From NCBI RefSeq assembly GCF_007993935.1, contig NZ_VITY01000009.1, forward strand, positions 310,001 through 374,000: a DNA stretch of 64,000 nt. Reading direction: 5' to 3'. Positions within the stretch are counted from its first letter, which is position 1. Each line of letters opens with the position of its first letter. This DNA comes from Bradyrhizobium macuxiense (lineage in GTDB: Bacteria > Pseudomonadota > Alphaproteobacteria > Rhizobiales > Xanthobacteraceae). Positions 7,856 through 16,608 of the stretch are shown in pieces. A model generated the notes under the pieces. It made no database searches. It was not told the origin of the DNA and saw nothing but the letters and a program-made list of their open reading frames with translations. A program made the translations under genes and the position numbers.

Positions 7856-8830
7856 ATGGACACGATGACGACGATCTCGCAACCCGATCATGCTACGATG
7901 CCAGGCGTGAGCACGCCTGCCAAATCCCGCGATGCCCGGCGCGTCCGCGGCCTGTCGGACCGGACCATCGCCTGGCTGTTCGTCGCGCCGACGATCGCGC
8001 TGCTGCTTGCGATCAACATCTTTCCGTTGATCTGGATGATCCGGCTGTCGTTCACCAGCCTCAACCTCAGCATGTCCTATCTGCCGCTGCGGTTCGTTGG
8101 GCTCGACAATTTCAGGGACATCCTCAATGACGAGGACGTCTGGTTCCGCCTGCAGACCACGGCGCAGTTCGTGATCTCGTCGGTGGCGTTGCAGGTGGTC
8201 GTTGGCTTCGGCCTCGCGCTGTTGATCAATCGTCAGTTTCGCGGCCACAGTTTCTGGACCACGATCATCCTGCTGCCGATGATGCTGTCGCCGGCGGTGG
8301 TCGGCAATTTCTGGACGCTGTTGCTGCAGCCGCAGATCGGGCCGTTCAACTATTTGATCAGCCTGTTCACCGGCGTGCCGCCGAGCTCGTTCAGCATGAC
8401 CGGCCAGGTGTCGCTCGCGCCGTGGACCATCGTGCTGGTCGATACCTGGATGTGGGCGCCCTACGTCATGCTGATCTGCCTCGCCGGGCTGCGCTCGATC
8501 CCCGATTACATCTATGAGGCGGCGGAAGTCGATCGCGCCTCGGCATGGCGGCAGTTCTGGTCGATCACGCTGCCGATGACGGTGCCGTTCCTGATGCTCG
8601 CGGTGCTGTTTCGCGCGATCGAGAACTTCAAGATGTTCGACATGGTCAATCTGTTGACCTCGGGCGGGCCGGGCTCGACCACCGAGCTGGTCTCGATCTC
8701 GCTGAAGCGCGCGGCGTTCGAGAAGTGGCGCACCGGCTATTCCTCGGCGCTCGCCATCATCCTGTTCGTCACCGTGTTCGGTGCCGCCAACATCTACGTC
8801 AAGACGCTCAACAAGGTGAAGCAACGATGA
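7856..8830 (+). CDS. ABC transporter permease, GlpP-like
   Basis: A 324-residue inner-membrane permease of the MalF/binding-protein-dependent class with six predicted spans, starting at TIAWLFVAPTIALLLAINIF. The cytoplasmic EAA loop is visible (YEAAEVDRASAWRQF, about residues 221-235), which docks the ATPase. It begins 68 bases after the binding-protein gene; an in-frame ATG at 7865 is an alternative start. Its stop overlaps the next permease start by 4 bases. Confidence 0.9.
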   Translation: MDTMTTISQPDHATMPGVSTPAKSRDARRVRGLSDRTIAWLFVAPTIALLLAINIFPLIWMIRLSFTSLNLSMSYLPLRFVGLDNFRDILNDEDVWFRLQTTAQFVISSVALQVVVGFGLALLINRQFRGHSFWTTIILLPMMLSPAVVGNFWTLLLQPQIGPFNYLISLFTGVPPSSFSMTGQVSLAPWTIVLVDTWMWAPYVMLICLAGLRSIPDYIYEAAEVDRASAWRQFWSITLPMTVPFLMLAVLFRAIENFKMFDMVNLLTSGGPGSTTELVSISLKRAAFEKWRTGYSSALAIILFVTVFGAANIYVKTLNKVKQR

Positions 8831-9789
8831 CCGCTGCCGCCACCAGATCCACCGCGCATTCGATCGTCGAAGCCTCGCCGCGCACCAAGGCGTTCGCCGG
8901 CGGCCTCGTTATCCTCTATGCCGTGATCACGATCCTGCCGTTGCTGTGGATCGTCGCCACCGCGTTCAAGTCGCAGAGCGATGCCATCGCCTATCCACCC
9001 AAGGTGATCTTCGAGCCGACCCTCGAAGGCTATGTCAACCTGTTCACCGTGCGCACCCGCCAGACGCCGGACTTCATCGCCAAGCTGCCGCCGCCGGAGA
9101 CCTGGTACGACCAGCTGGTGCGCAAGCGGGATATGGTGATCGCAGGTCCCTCGAAGGTCGTGCCGCGCTTCGTCAACTCGCTGATCATCGGCTTCGGCTC
9201 GACCTTCCTTGCGGTCTTTCTCGGCACGCTCGCGGCCTACGCATTCTCGCGCTTCCGCATTCCGCTGGCCGACGATCTGCTGTTCTTCATCCTGTCGACG
9301 CGCATGATGCCGCCGGTCGCGGTGGCAATCCCGATCTATCTGATGTACCGGCAGCTCAACCTGACCGACACGCGGCTCGGCATGATCTTGCTCTATACCG
9401 CGGTGAACGTCTCGCTCGCGGTCTGGCTGCTCAAGGGCTTCATCGACGAGATCCCGCGCGAGTATGAGGAGGCGGCGCTGGTCGACGGCTACACGCGGCT
9501 GCAGGCATTGCGCAAGGTGGTGCTGCCGCAGGCCGTCACCGGTATCGCTGCGACCGCGATCTTCTGCCTGATCTTCTCCTGGAACGAGTACGCCTTCGCA
9601 GTGCTGCTGACCAGCGGCGAGGCGCAGACCATGCCGCCCTTCATCCCCTTCATCATCGGCGAGGGTGGACAGGACTGGCCGGCGGTCGCCGCCGCGACCA
9701 CGCTGTTCGTCGTCCCGATCGTCATGTTCACCGTGTTGCTCCGCAAGCATCTGCTGCGCGGCATCACCTTCGGAGCGGTGCGCAAATGA
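8827..9789 (+). CDS. ABC transporter permease, GlpQ-like
   Basis: A 320-residue MalG-type permease with six spans (first: LVILYAVITILPLLWIVATAF) and an EAA loop (YEEAALVDGYTRLQALR). The ATG overlaps the previous stop as ATGA, and its own stop again overlaps the next start as ATGA, indicating translational coupling. It has a longer periplasmic loop (about residues 70-115) between spans 1 and 2 than minimal MalG proteins. Works with the GlpP-like permease as the membrane channel. Confidence 0.9.
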   Translation: MTAAATRSTAHSIVEASPRTKAFAGGLVILYAVITILPLLWIVATAFKSQSDAIAYPPKVIFEPTLEGYVNLFTVRTRQTPDFIAKLPPPETWYDQLVRKRDMVIAGPSKVVPRFVNSLIIGFGSTFLAVFLGTLAAYAFSRFRIPLADDLLFFILSTRMMPPVAVAIPIYLMYRQLNLTDTRLGMILLYTAVNVSLAVWLLKGFIDEIPREYEEAALVDGYTRLQALRKVVLPQAVTGIAATAIFCLIFSWNEYAFAVLLTSGEAQTMPPFIPFIIGEGGQDWPAVAAATTLFVVPIVMFTVLLRKHLLRGITFGAVRK

Positions 9790-9989
9790 GCGGCTCTGTG
9801 ATTGCCAAAAGTGGCGTAGCGCGCTGGTTTCGCCGAGGGCCGTGGGAGGCCGTCGCGATGAGCCTGATCGGAGGCGGCATCATCATGCTGGTGCAGCCCT
9901 TGTCGATCGATCTCTACAGCTACTCGTTCGTGACGATCCTGGCCGGCACGGTCGGCTTCGTCATCGTCAGCCATTTTCCGGAATAGGGC
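9786..9989 (+). CDS. Small two-span membrane protein, GlpU-like
   Basis: A 66-residue protein with two hydrophobic spans (AMSLIGGGIIMLVQPLSI and FVTILAGTVGFVIVSH). It begins with an ATGA overlap on the permease gene and ends just before the ATPase start at 9991. The Rhizobium leguminosarum glycerol importer operon glpDSTPQUV has a small gene of unknown role, glpU, beside the permeases; the position and size here match it. Function unknown; possibly an accessory subunit of the importer. The coordinates include its stop codon. Confidence 0.75.
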
Positions 9990-9990
9990 C

Positions 9991-11088
9991 ATGGCACAGA
10001 TCCGCATCGAAAACCTGCGCAAGTCGTTCGATCAGTTCACCGCGGTGGAAGGCTCGACCTTCACGATCGACGACGGCACGTTCTTCGCGATGCTCGGGCC
10101 CTCCGGCTGCGGCAAGACCACGACGTTGCGCATGATCGCCGGCCTCGAGCTGCCGACCGAAGGCAAGATCCTGCTCGACGGCGAGGACGTCACGTTCCAC
10201 CGCGCCGCCGCCCGCGATATCGCGTTCGTGTTCCAGCTGTTTGCGCTCTATCCGCACATGAATGTCGGAGAGAACATCGGTTTCCCGCTGAAGTGCCAGG
10301 GCATGGCGAGGCGCGAGATCCGCGAGCGGGTGCAGGAGACCGCGCGGATGCTGCGGATCGAGCACCTGCTGTCGAGCAAGACCTCGAAACTCTCCGGCGG
10401 CGACCGGCAACGCGTCGCGCTCGGGCGCGCCATGGTGCGGCGGCCGAAGGCATTCCTGATGGACGAGCCGCTGGGCGCGCTCGACGCCGAGTTTCGCCAT
10501 CTGATGTGCGGCGAGCTGCGCGACCTGCACGATCGCATCAAGGCGACCACGGTCTATGTCACGCACGACCAGCTCGAGGCGATGTCGATGGCCGACCAGA
10601 TCGCCGTCATGAACAAGGGGCGCGTCGAGCAGATCGGCACACCGCAGGAGGTCTATGACCGGCCCGCCAGCATGTTCGTCGCCGACTTCATCGGCTCGCC
10701 GCCGATGAATTTCCTGCGCTTCGAGGGCGGCCTGCGAACCGGCGATCGGGCGGTCAGCTTCCACGACACCAGGCTTGTGGTGCCGGAGATCCGCGAGGAC
10801 CGCGCCAGCGCGCCGCTGGCGCTCGGCGTCCGTCCGGAGCATATCCGCTTCGCCGATGCGGGCGCCGTGCGCGGCGAGGTGTTCGGCGCCGAATATCTCG
10901 GCACCACCCAGATCGTCACCGTCGACACGGCCTATGGCCGGGTCGCGGCGCGGCTGCCCTCCAGCGCGTCGGTGCGGATCGGCGAGACGATCGGGCTCGA
11001 ATTCAATGCCGAGCGGCTGGCGCTGTTCGACATCGGCAGCGGCCTTGCGATCCGGACCGCCAACGGGGAGGGCCCGCGCCGTGGCTGA
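9991..11088 (+). CDS. ABC transporter ATP-binding protein, GlpS-like
   Basis: A 365-residue MalK-type ATPase. Walker A is GPSGCGKTT, the Q-loop VFQLFALYPHM, the signature LSGGDRQRVALGRAM, Walker B FLMDEPLGALDA and the H-loop VTHDQLEAM; a C-terminal TOBE-like domain follows from about residue 240. It is one of two non-identical ATPases encoded in tandem, so the importer probably uses a heterodimeric nucleotide-binding pair, as in GlpST. Its end overlaps the second ATPase start by 8 bases. Confidence 0.92.
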   Translation: MAQIRIENLRKSFDQFTAVEGSTFTIDDGTFFAMLGPSGCGKTTTLRMIAGLELPTEGKILLDGEDVTFHRAAARDIAFVFQLFALYPHMNVGENIGFPLKCQGMARREIRERVQETARMLRIEHLLSSKTSKLSGGDRQRVALGRAMVRRPKAFLMDEPLGALDAEFRHLMCGELRDLHDRIKATTVYVTHDQLEAMSMADQIAVMNKGRVEQIGTPQEVYDRPASMFVADFIGSPPMNFLRFEGGLRTGDRAVSFHDTRLVVPEIREDRASAPLALGVRPEHIRFADAGAVRGEVFGAEYLGTTQIVTVDTAYGRVAARLPSSASVRIGETIGLEFNAERLALFDIGSGLAIRTANGEGPRRG

Positions 11089-12106
11089 TGTGACCTTACG
11101 CAACGTCACCAAGCGCTTCGGCGCGGTGGAGGCGGTCCGCGACCTCTCGCTGACGGTGAACGACGGCGAGTTCCTGGTGCTACTCGGACCGAGCGGCGCC
11201 GGCAAGACCACGACGCTGCGGCTGATCACCGGGCTGGAGAGCCCTGATACCGGCTCGGTCATGATCGACGGCCGCGACGTGACCCACGATCCGCCGGGCT
11301 CGCGCGACATCGCCTTCGTGTTCCAGCAATATTCGCTGTACCCGCATCTTACGGTCTACGACAATCTGGCGTTTCCGCTGCGCTCGCCGGCGCGGCGGGT
11401 GGCCGAGCCGATCATCCGCAGGCGCGTCGAGCAGACCGCCGAGCTGCTGCATATCGCAAGCAAGCTGAATAACCGCGCCACGCGGCTGTCCGGTGGCGAG
11501 ATGCAGCGGGTCGCGATCGGCCGCGCCCTGGTCCGCGATCCCTCGATCTATCTGATGGACGAGCCGCTGTCCTCGCTGGACGCAAAACTCCGCAGCGAGC
11601 TTCGGCTCGAACTCAAGCGGATCCAGATCGAGCTCGGCGCGACCATCCTCTATGTCACGCACGATCAGGTCGAGGCGATGACGATGGCCTCGCGCATCGG
11701 CGTGATCAAGGACGGCCAGTTGCTTCAGCTCGGCACGCCGCGGGAGATCTACGAGAGCCCGTCCAGCAGCTACGTCGCCTCGCGGCTCGGCACGCCGCAG
11801 ATCAACTTCCTGCCGGCTCGCCTGCTCGCCGATGTCGCGATGCCGCCGGGAACCGAGACGGTCGGCATTCGCACCGAGCATCTTCAGCTCGCCGCGCGCA
11901 ATGGCGGGCAGATGATCGGCCGCGTGCACCGGGTCGAGCACCTCGGCGAGCAGAATCATATTCATCTGGACTATAAGGGCGAGACGCTGGTGACGCTGGC
12001 GGATCCGCATCAGCCGCTGCTGGCCGGCCAGGAGGTCGACTTGCATCTGGTGCATCCGTTGTGTTTCGACCGTGCGGGGCAGCGCATAGCTGCGGCGGTT
12101 CATTAG
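11081..12106 (+). CDS. ABC transporter ATP-binding protein, GlpT-like
   Basis: A 341-residue second MalK-type ATPase with Walker A GPSGAGKTT, Q-loop VFQQYSLYPHL, signature LSGGEMQRVAIGRAL, Walker B YLMDEPLSSLDA and H-loop VTHDQVEAM, followed by a TOBE domain. The start is a GTG at 11081 (VADVTLRNVTKRFG), overlapping the preceding stop; the frame is open far upstream, but that part is a shadow of the first ATPase. All motifs of both ATPases are intact, so both sites of the dimer should hydrolyse ATP. Confidence 0.9.
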   Translation: MADVTLRNVTKRFGAVEAVRDLSLTVNDGEFLVLLGPSGAGKTTTLRLITGLESPDTGSVMIDGRDVTHDPPGSRDIAFVFQQYSLYPHLTVYDNLAFPLRSPARRVAEPIIRRRVEQTAELLHIASKLNNRATRLSGGEMQRVAIGRALVRDPSIYLMDEPLSSLDAKLRSELRLELKRIQIELGATILYVTHDQVEAMTMASRIGVIKDGQLLQLGTPREIYESPSSSYVASRLGTPQINFLPARLLADVAMPPGTETVGIRTEHLQLAARNGGQMIGRVHRVEHLGEQNHIHLDYKGETLVTLADPHQPLLAGQEVDLHLVHPLCFDRAGQRIAAAVH

Positions 12107-12126
12107 AGGGCGAGAGGATCGAAGAG

Positions 12127-12750
12127 ATGTCGGTGCCATCAGAGACATTCAAGTCGTTGGTCAAGGCGGCCGCAGAGCAGGTCATCGCCAGCGCGCCGGA
12201 GCTGACGAGCCTCGATCAGGCGATCGGCGACGGCGACCACGGGACCAACATGAAGCGCGGGTGCGAGGCCGTGCTCGGCAAGCTCGATGCGATCTCGGCG
12301 CAGCCGCTCGACGAAGCGTTCAAGATGATCGGCAAGACCCTGGTGATGACGGTCGGCGGCGCCTCCGGGCCGCTCTATGGCAGCTTCTTCCTCGCCGCGG
12401 GCGAGGCGCTCTCGCACGACAAGCACCTGCCCGAGGATCTCGCCGATGTGTTCGGCAGCGCGGTGAACGCGGTGAGCGCGCGCGGCCGCTCGCACGTCGG
12501 CGAGAAGACGATGCTGGATGTGCTGGTTCCCGTGCTGGAGACGTTGAAGGCGGCGGCCGGCCAGCCGGATCTGATTGCGCGGGTGCGCACCACCGCGACC
12601 GAGGCGGTCGAACGGACCGCGCCGATGCAGGCCACCAAGGGACGCGCGTCGTTCCTCGGCGCGCGCAGCGTCGGGCATGTCGATCCCGGCGCACGGTCGA
12701 GCTGCGTGCTGGTGCAGGCAGTCTGCGCGGGCCTGGAGGCACGGGCATGA
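12127..12750 (+). CDS. dhaL: PEP-dependent dihydroxyacetone kinase, ADP-binding subunit DhaL
   Basis: A 207-residue DhaL. It carries the ADP/Mg-binding Asp cluster (DQAIGDGDHGTNM, residues 30-42), the nucleotide loop GGASGPLYGSFF and the C-terminal GRASFLGARSVGHVDPGA. DhaL passes phosphate from DhaM to DhaK-bound dihydroxyacetone through tightly bound ADP. The start follows the second ATPase by 20 bases, and the stop overlaps dhaM as ATGA. Presence directly behind the importer argues that the transported solute feeds this kinase. Confidence 0.95.
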   Translation: MSVPSETFKSLVKAAAEQVIASAPELTSLDQAIGDGDHGTNMKRGCEAVLGKLDAISAQPLDEAFKMIGKTLVMTVGGASGPLYGSFFLAAGEALSHDKHLPEDLADVFGSAVNAVSARGRSHVGEKTMLDVLVPVLETLKAAAGQPDLIARVRTTATEAVERTAPMQATKGRASFLGARSVGHVDPGARSSCVLVQAVCAGLEARA

Positions 12751-13139
12751 CCGACACCGTAGGGATCGTGATCGTCTCGCACTCCAGCGACATCGCCAAG
12801 GGAACCGCCGACATGGTGCGGCAGATGGTCGGCAGCGAGGTCAAGGTGGCGTTCTGCGGCGGCAATCCCGATGGCGGATTGGGCACCAGCGTGCCGCTGA
12901 TCATCGACGCCATCAATGCCGCCTGGTCGCCGAAGGGCGTCGCGGTGCTGGTCGATCTCGGGGGTGCCGAGACCAACAGCGAAATGGCGGTCGAGATGCT
13001 GGAGCCGGCGCGGCGCGATCTCGTTGTCGTCTGCAATGCGCCGATCGTCGAAGGCGCCGTGATGGCGGCGACCGAGGCGGCCGGCGGCAGCACGCTGGCC
13101 CAGGTCAAGGCCGTGGCCGAGGAACTCTCTGCCGACTGA
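12747..13139 (+). CDS. dhaM: PTS-dependent dihydroxyacetone kinase phosphotransferase subunit DhaM (EIIA domain only)
   Basis: A 130-residue EIIA-Man-like protein. The phospho-acceptor is His12 in VIVSHSSDIAKG; the conserved segments GGNPDGGLGTS and VLVDLGGAETNSEM follow. In E. coli DhaM this domain is fused to HPr and part of Enzyme I; here it stops after the EIIA domain and the other two functions are separate downstream genes. It should take phosphate from the dedicated HPr and pass it to DhaL-ADP. Confidence 0.93.
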   Translation: MTDTVGIVIVSHSSDIAKGTADMVRQMVGSEVKVAFCGGNPDGGLGTSVPLIIDAINAAWSPKGVAVLVDLGGAETNSEMAVEMLEPARRDLVVVCNAPIVEGAVMAATEAAGGSTLAQVKAVAEELSAD

Positions 13140-13162
13140 GATGTCGGCGATGCGATGAATGG

Positions 13163-13474
13163 ATGATGAGCATGCTTGATAGAGCGGACGGACAGATCTT
13201 CACCGGCAATGTGCGGCTGGTGCATGCGGTCGGCATGCACGCGCGCCCGGCGGTCAAGCTGACCAAGCTCGCCAAGAAGTTCCAGGCCCAGATCTCGGTG
13301 CGGGTCGCGGGCGCGCCGGAATGGATCAACGCCAAGAGCGTGGCCAAGATCATGGCGATGCGCGCCGCGCACGGCAGCACGATCGAGATCAAGGCTTCCG
13401 GCAGCGACGCCGAGGCCGCCGTCGCGGCCCTGGTCGATCTGATCGCCAGCGATTTCCCGGATGGAGCAGGCTAG
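13163..13474 (+). CDS. HPr phosphocarrier protein dedicated to the Dha kinase
   Basis: A 103-residue HPr-family protein with the phospho-His site HAVGMHARPA (His26) and NAKSVAKIM around the position of regulatory Ser46 (Ser59 here). It has a 15-residue N-terminal extension. The ATG at 13163 is one of three closely spaced in-frame ATGs (13163, 13166, 13172); the true start is uncertain by a few residues. It is followed without a gap by the Enzyme I gene. Alphaproteobacteria usually have a regulatory PTS-Ntr HPr elsewhere, so this copy is probably specific for DhaM. Confidence 0.92.
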   Translation: MMSMLDRADGQIFTGNVRLVHAVGMHARPAVKLTKLAKKFQAQISVRVAGAPEWINAKSVAKIMAMRAAHGSTIEIKASGSDAEAAVAALVDLIASDFPDGAG

Positions 13475-15094
13475 ATGCAGGGCGGCGCTGCAGGATCGGC
13501 TTACCGCGGCAGGACCGCCTCGATCGGTTTTGCCCATGGTCCGCTGGTTCGCGTCGATGCGGGCGCCGGCGGCGAGCGGGTGGCCGGCACGCTGGTCGAG
13601 GAGGCGCTCGCCTTGCGCAAGGCGATCGATCTCGCCAGCGGGCAGATCGCCGATCTTGCCGCCAGCGCCGGCGGCGAAGCCGCGCAAATCCTCGAATTCC
13701 AGGTCGCATTGCTGGAGGACGAGGATCTGATCGAACAGATCTTCGCGTCGATCGGCGAGGGGCGTCCGGCCGACGTCGCATGGCGTTCGACGCTCGACGA
13801 GCAGATCGCGGAGTACAATGCGGCGGCGGATGAGTATCTGCAGGCGCGCTCGTCGGACCTTGCGGATTTGCGCGACCGCGTGGTCCACATCCTGCGCGGC
13901 GACGCGGGCGAGCCGCTGAAGATTCCGAGCGGAGGCGTCGTCTGTGCCGACGACCTGCCGCCGTCGCGCTTCCTGGAGATCGACTGGTCCGGCGGCGGCG
14001 GCCTCGCGCTGCTGCACGGAAGTCCGACCAGCCATGTCGCGATGCTGGCGCGTGCGCGCGGCATCCCGATGGTGGTGCAGCTCGGCGCCATTCCCGATGC
14101 CGGCGCCACGGCGCTGCTCGACGGCGAAGGCGCGACGCTGGAGCTCGATCCCAGCGCCGAGCAGGTGCGCGTCTTCGAGAAGCGGCGCGAGAGCCATCGC
14201 AAGAGCCGGGCATCCGCTCGCGCGATCCTGCGGCGGCCGACCGCCTCGTGGCGCGGCGAGCACATCAAGCTCCTGATCAATATCCAGCGCGTCGACGATC
14301 TGGAGCATGCGGACGCGCAATATGCCGACGGCATCGGCCTGATGCGGACGGAATTCCTGCTCGCCGGGCACAGCGAGCTGCCGGATGAGGAGACCCAATT
14401 CCAGGCCTATGACGCGGTGTTGCGCTGGGCCGGGCAGCGCCCCGTGACGATCCGCACCTTCGATGCCGGCGGCGACAAGCCGGTGCCCGGCTTTACCTTC
14501 GACGGCGAAGCCAATCCGTTCCTCGGCGTCCGCGGCTTGCGGCTCTGCCTTGCCCGGCCCGAGATTTTTGCCGTCCAGCTCCGCGCGCTCGCCCGCGCCG
14601 CGGTGCGCGGCAATCTCAAGGTCATGTTCCCGATGGTGACGCAGGCCGACGAGCTCGAGGCGGGGCGGAAGCTGTTCGCCGACGTCGTGCAGCGCTTGCA
14701 GGCGGACGGCATTGCCGCGATGCTCCCGGAGCTCGGAATCATGGTCGAGGTTCCGGCGGCGGCCCTGGCGGTCTCGAGCTTCAGGGCGGCGTTCTTCTCG
14801 ATCGGCTCGAACGATCTCGCGCAATATGTGCTGGCGTGCGATCGCTCCAACGGAGCTCTTGCCCCCCTGATGGACCCCCTGCATCCCGCAGTGCTCGAAC
14901 TGATCTCGCGAACCGCGGAGCACGGGCGCCGCACTGGTGTCAGCGTCAGCCTGTGCGGCGACATGGCCGGTGATCCGCGCTGTCTTCCCGCACTGCTGAA
15001 TTGCGGCCTGCGCGAATTGTCGGTGAACGCATCGGCGCTGGCGCAGATCAAGCAGACCATCGACCGGCTGAGCAGCGGAGGCGGTGTTGGCTGA
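13475..15094 (+). CDS. Phosphoenolpyruvate-protein phosphotransferase (Enzyme I)
   Basis: A 539-residue Enzyme I that autophosphorylates with PEP and passes phosphate to HPr. The active-site His187 is in GSPTSHVAMLARARGIP; the PEP-binding domain has GLMRTEFL, TFDAGGDKP, FSIGSNDLAQY and the Cys motif VSLCGDMAGDP (Cys near 494). It lacks the GAF domain of EI-Ntr (PtsP), so it is the sugar-type form, somewhat shorter than the 575 residues of E. coli PtsI. The ATG directly follows the HPr stop; the next gene starts within its last codons. Confidence 0.93.
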   Translation: MQGGAAGSAYRGRTASIGFAHGPLVRVDAGAGGERVAGTLVEEALALRKAIDLASGQIADLAASAGGEAAQILEFQVALLEDEDLIEQIFASIGEGRPADVAWRSTLDEQIAEYNAAADEYLQARSSDLADLRDRVVHILRGDAGEPLKIPSGGVVCADDLPPSRFLEIDWSGGGGLALLHGSPTSHVAMLARARGIPMVVQLGAIPDAGATALLDGEGATLELDPSAEQVRVFEKRRESHRKSRASARAILRRPTASWRGEHIKLLINIQRVDDLEHADAQYADGIGLMRTEFLLAGHSELPDEETQFQAYDAVLRWAGQRPVTIRTFDAGGDKPVPGFTFDGEANPFLGVRGLRLCLARPEIFAVQLRALARAAVRGNLKVMFPMVTQADELEAGRKLFADVVQRLQADGIAAMLPELGIMVEVPAAALAVSSFRAAFFSIGSNDLAQYVLACDRSNGALAPLMDPLHPAVLELISRTAEHGRRTGVSVSLCGDMAGDPRCLPALLNCGLRELSVNASALAQIKQTIDRLSSGGGVG

Positions 15095-15509
15095 CTCGGC
15101 GGCCGATGAAGCGCCGGAAGCCGGCGCGGTTGCGGCCTACAAGCGCATCTTCAAGGAGGTGCTGGAGAGCCGTCCGTCGGGCATGCGGCTGCGCCTCGCC
15201 CATGCCATGGGCAAGAACCGCAGCTTCGTCAGCCAGATCAGCAATCCGGCCTATCCGGTGCCGATTCCGGTGCAGCATCTCAACACGATCTTCGATGTCT
15301 GCCACTTCCCGCCGCAGGCGAAGGCCGCCTTCTTGCGCGCCTATGCGCGGGCGCATCCGCGCCGCGTCGGGCGGCTGAGCGAAGGCTCGCACGAGCGGAC
15401 GCTGACGCTGCACCTGCCGGATCTCGGCAGCGCCAAGCGCAATGCCGAGCTCGACACGCTGCTCCAGGAATTCACGCGGCGCCTGATCGGCATCATGCGG
15501 GAAAAATAG
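15084..15509 (+). CDS. Putative helix-turn-helix regulator of the dha operon
   Basis: A 141-residue protein starting at GTG 15084 (or the adjacent TTG), overlapping the Enzyme I end by 11 bases. A helical segment, GMRLRLAHAMGKNRSFVSQISNPAYPVPIP, resembles the HTH of Cro/XRE-like proteins (scan FVSQISN). The C-terminus carries a Leu-rich helix (LDTLLQEFTRRLIGIM) suited to dimerisation. No named family was recognised. Its position between Enzyme I and dhaK suggests a local regulator, perhaps acting at the inverted repeat at 6223-6241; that is inference. Confidence 0.65.
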   Translation: MLADSAADEAPEAGAVAAYKRIFKEVLESRPSGMRLRLAHAMGKNRSFVSQISNPAYPVPIPVQHLNTIFDVCHFPPQAKAAFLRAYARAHPRRVGRLSEGSHERTLTLHLPDLGSAKRNAELDTLLQEFTRRLIGIMREK

Positions 15510-15545
15510 GCGAAAACGCCGGACCGACGAAGCGGGGAGGACACC

Positions 15546-16529
15546 ATGAAGAAGTTCATCAATGCGGTCGACAACGTGCTCGGCGAAAGCCTCGACGGCT
15601 TCGCGGCCGCGCATGCCGATCTGGTCACGCTGGGCGCCGAGCGCAAATTCGTTCGCCGCCGCGAGCTGAACCGCAGCAAGGTCGCGCTGATCTCGGGCGG
15701 CGGCAGCGGGCATGAGCCGCTGCATGCCGGCTTCGTCGGTCACGGCATGCTGGATGCCGCCTGTCCCGGACAGGTGTTCACCTCGCCGACGCCGGACCAG
15801 ATCGTCGAGGCCGCGCAGGCCGTCGCGGGCGATGCCGGGGTCCTGTTCATCGTCAAGAACTATGCCGGCGACCGCATGAACTTCGAGATGGCGGCCGAGA
15901 TCGCCGAAGGCCGCACCGCCACCATCGTGACCGATGACGACGTCGCGGTCGAGAAATCCACCTACAGCATCGGGCGTCGCGGCGTCGCAGGCACCTTGAT
16001 CGTCGAGAAGATCGTCGGCGCCGCCGCCGAGAAGGGCGCCGATCTTGCGACCTGCGTCGCACTCGGCGAGCGCGTCAATGCGCGGACCCGCTCGATGGGC
16101 GTGGCGCTGACCAGCTGCACGGTGCCTGCCGCGGGTACGCCGACCTTCGCGCTCGGCGAGGACGAGATGGAGATGGGCGTCGGCATCCACGGCGAGCCGG
16201 GCCGCCGCCGCGTCAAGCTCGCACAAGCCGACGCGATCGCATCGGAAATGACGACCGCCATCGCCGACGATCTCGCGGCCCCCGCGGGCTCCGAGGCGCT
16301 GCTGCTGGTCAACGGCTTCGGCGGCACCCCGACGATCGAGCTCTATCTGATGTACAACGCCGCGCGCCGCATGCTCGAGCAGCGCGGCCTGCGCATCGCG
16401 CGCTCGCTGGTCGGCAGCTACGTCACCTCGCTGGATATGGCCGGCTGCTCGCTCACGGTGAGCCTGCTCGATGCCGAGACGACCGCGCTGTGGGACGCCC
16501 CGGTGCGTACCGCAGCATTGAAATGGTGA
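15546..16529 (+). CDS. dhaK: Dihydroxyacetone kinase, substrate-binding subunit DhaK
   Basis: A 327-residue DhaK. GGGSGHEP (51-58) lines the substrate site, an Asp triplet DDD is at 130-132, and the His that binds dihydroxyacetone covalently as a hemiaminal is His215 in MGVGIHGEPG. Together with DhaL and DhaM it makes dihydroxyacetone phosphate. A GGGGAGG-type ribosome-binding site precedes ATG 15546. It is the last gene of the operon; a small hairpin follows. The gene order L-M-HPr-EI-regulator-K separates dhaK from dhaL, unlike the usual dhaKLM. Confidence 0.95.
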   Translation: MKKFINAVDNVLGESLDGFAAAHADLVTLGAERKFVRRRELNRSKVALISGGGSGHEPLHAGFVGHGMLDAACPGQVFTSPTPDQIVEAAQAVAGDAGVLFIVKNYAGDRMNFEMAAEIAEGRTATIVTDDDVAVEKSTYSIGRRGVAGTLIVEKIVGAAAEKGADLATCVALGERVNARTRSMGVALTSCTVPAAGTPTFALGEDEMEMGVGIHGEPGRRRVKLAQADAIASEMTTAIADDLAAPAGSEALLLVNGFGGTPTIELYLMYNAARRMLEQRGLRIARSLVGSYVTSLDMAGCSLTVSLLDAETTALWDAPVRTAALKW

Positions 16530-16555
16530 TCGTCGCTGCTGTCAGCGGCATGAAG

Positions 16556-16573
16556 GCGGCAATTCATTGCCGC
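16556..16573. terminator. Small hairpin between convergent dhaK and MarR genes
   Basis: A perfect 7-bp stem (GCGGCAA / TTGCCGC) with a TTCA loop lies 26 bases after the dhaK stop and 35 bases before the end of the opposing MarR gene. There is no T-run on either strand, so a role as terminator is tentative. Confidence 0.35.
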
Positions 16574-16608
16574 AGAGCGACAACCGAGGCAGGGCGCGCT
16601 GTGGCGAT

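Noticed and set aside
12320..14923. Very long open frame on the minus strand opposite dhaL to Enzyme I
   Set aside because: It mirrors high-GC third-position bias of the real genes, has no family motif, and the plus-strand genes carry complete catalytic motifs.
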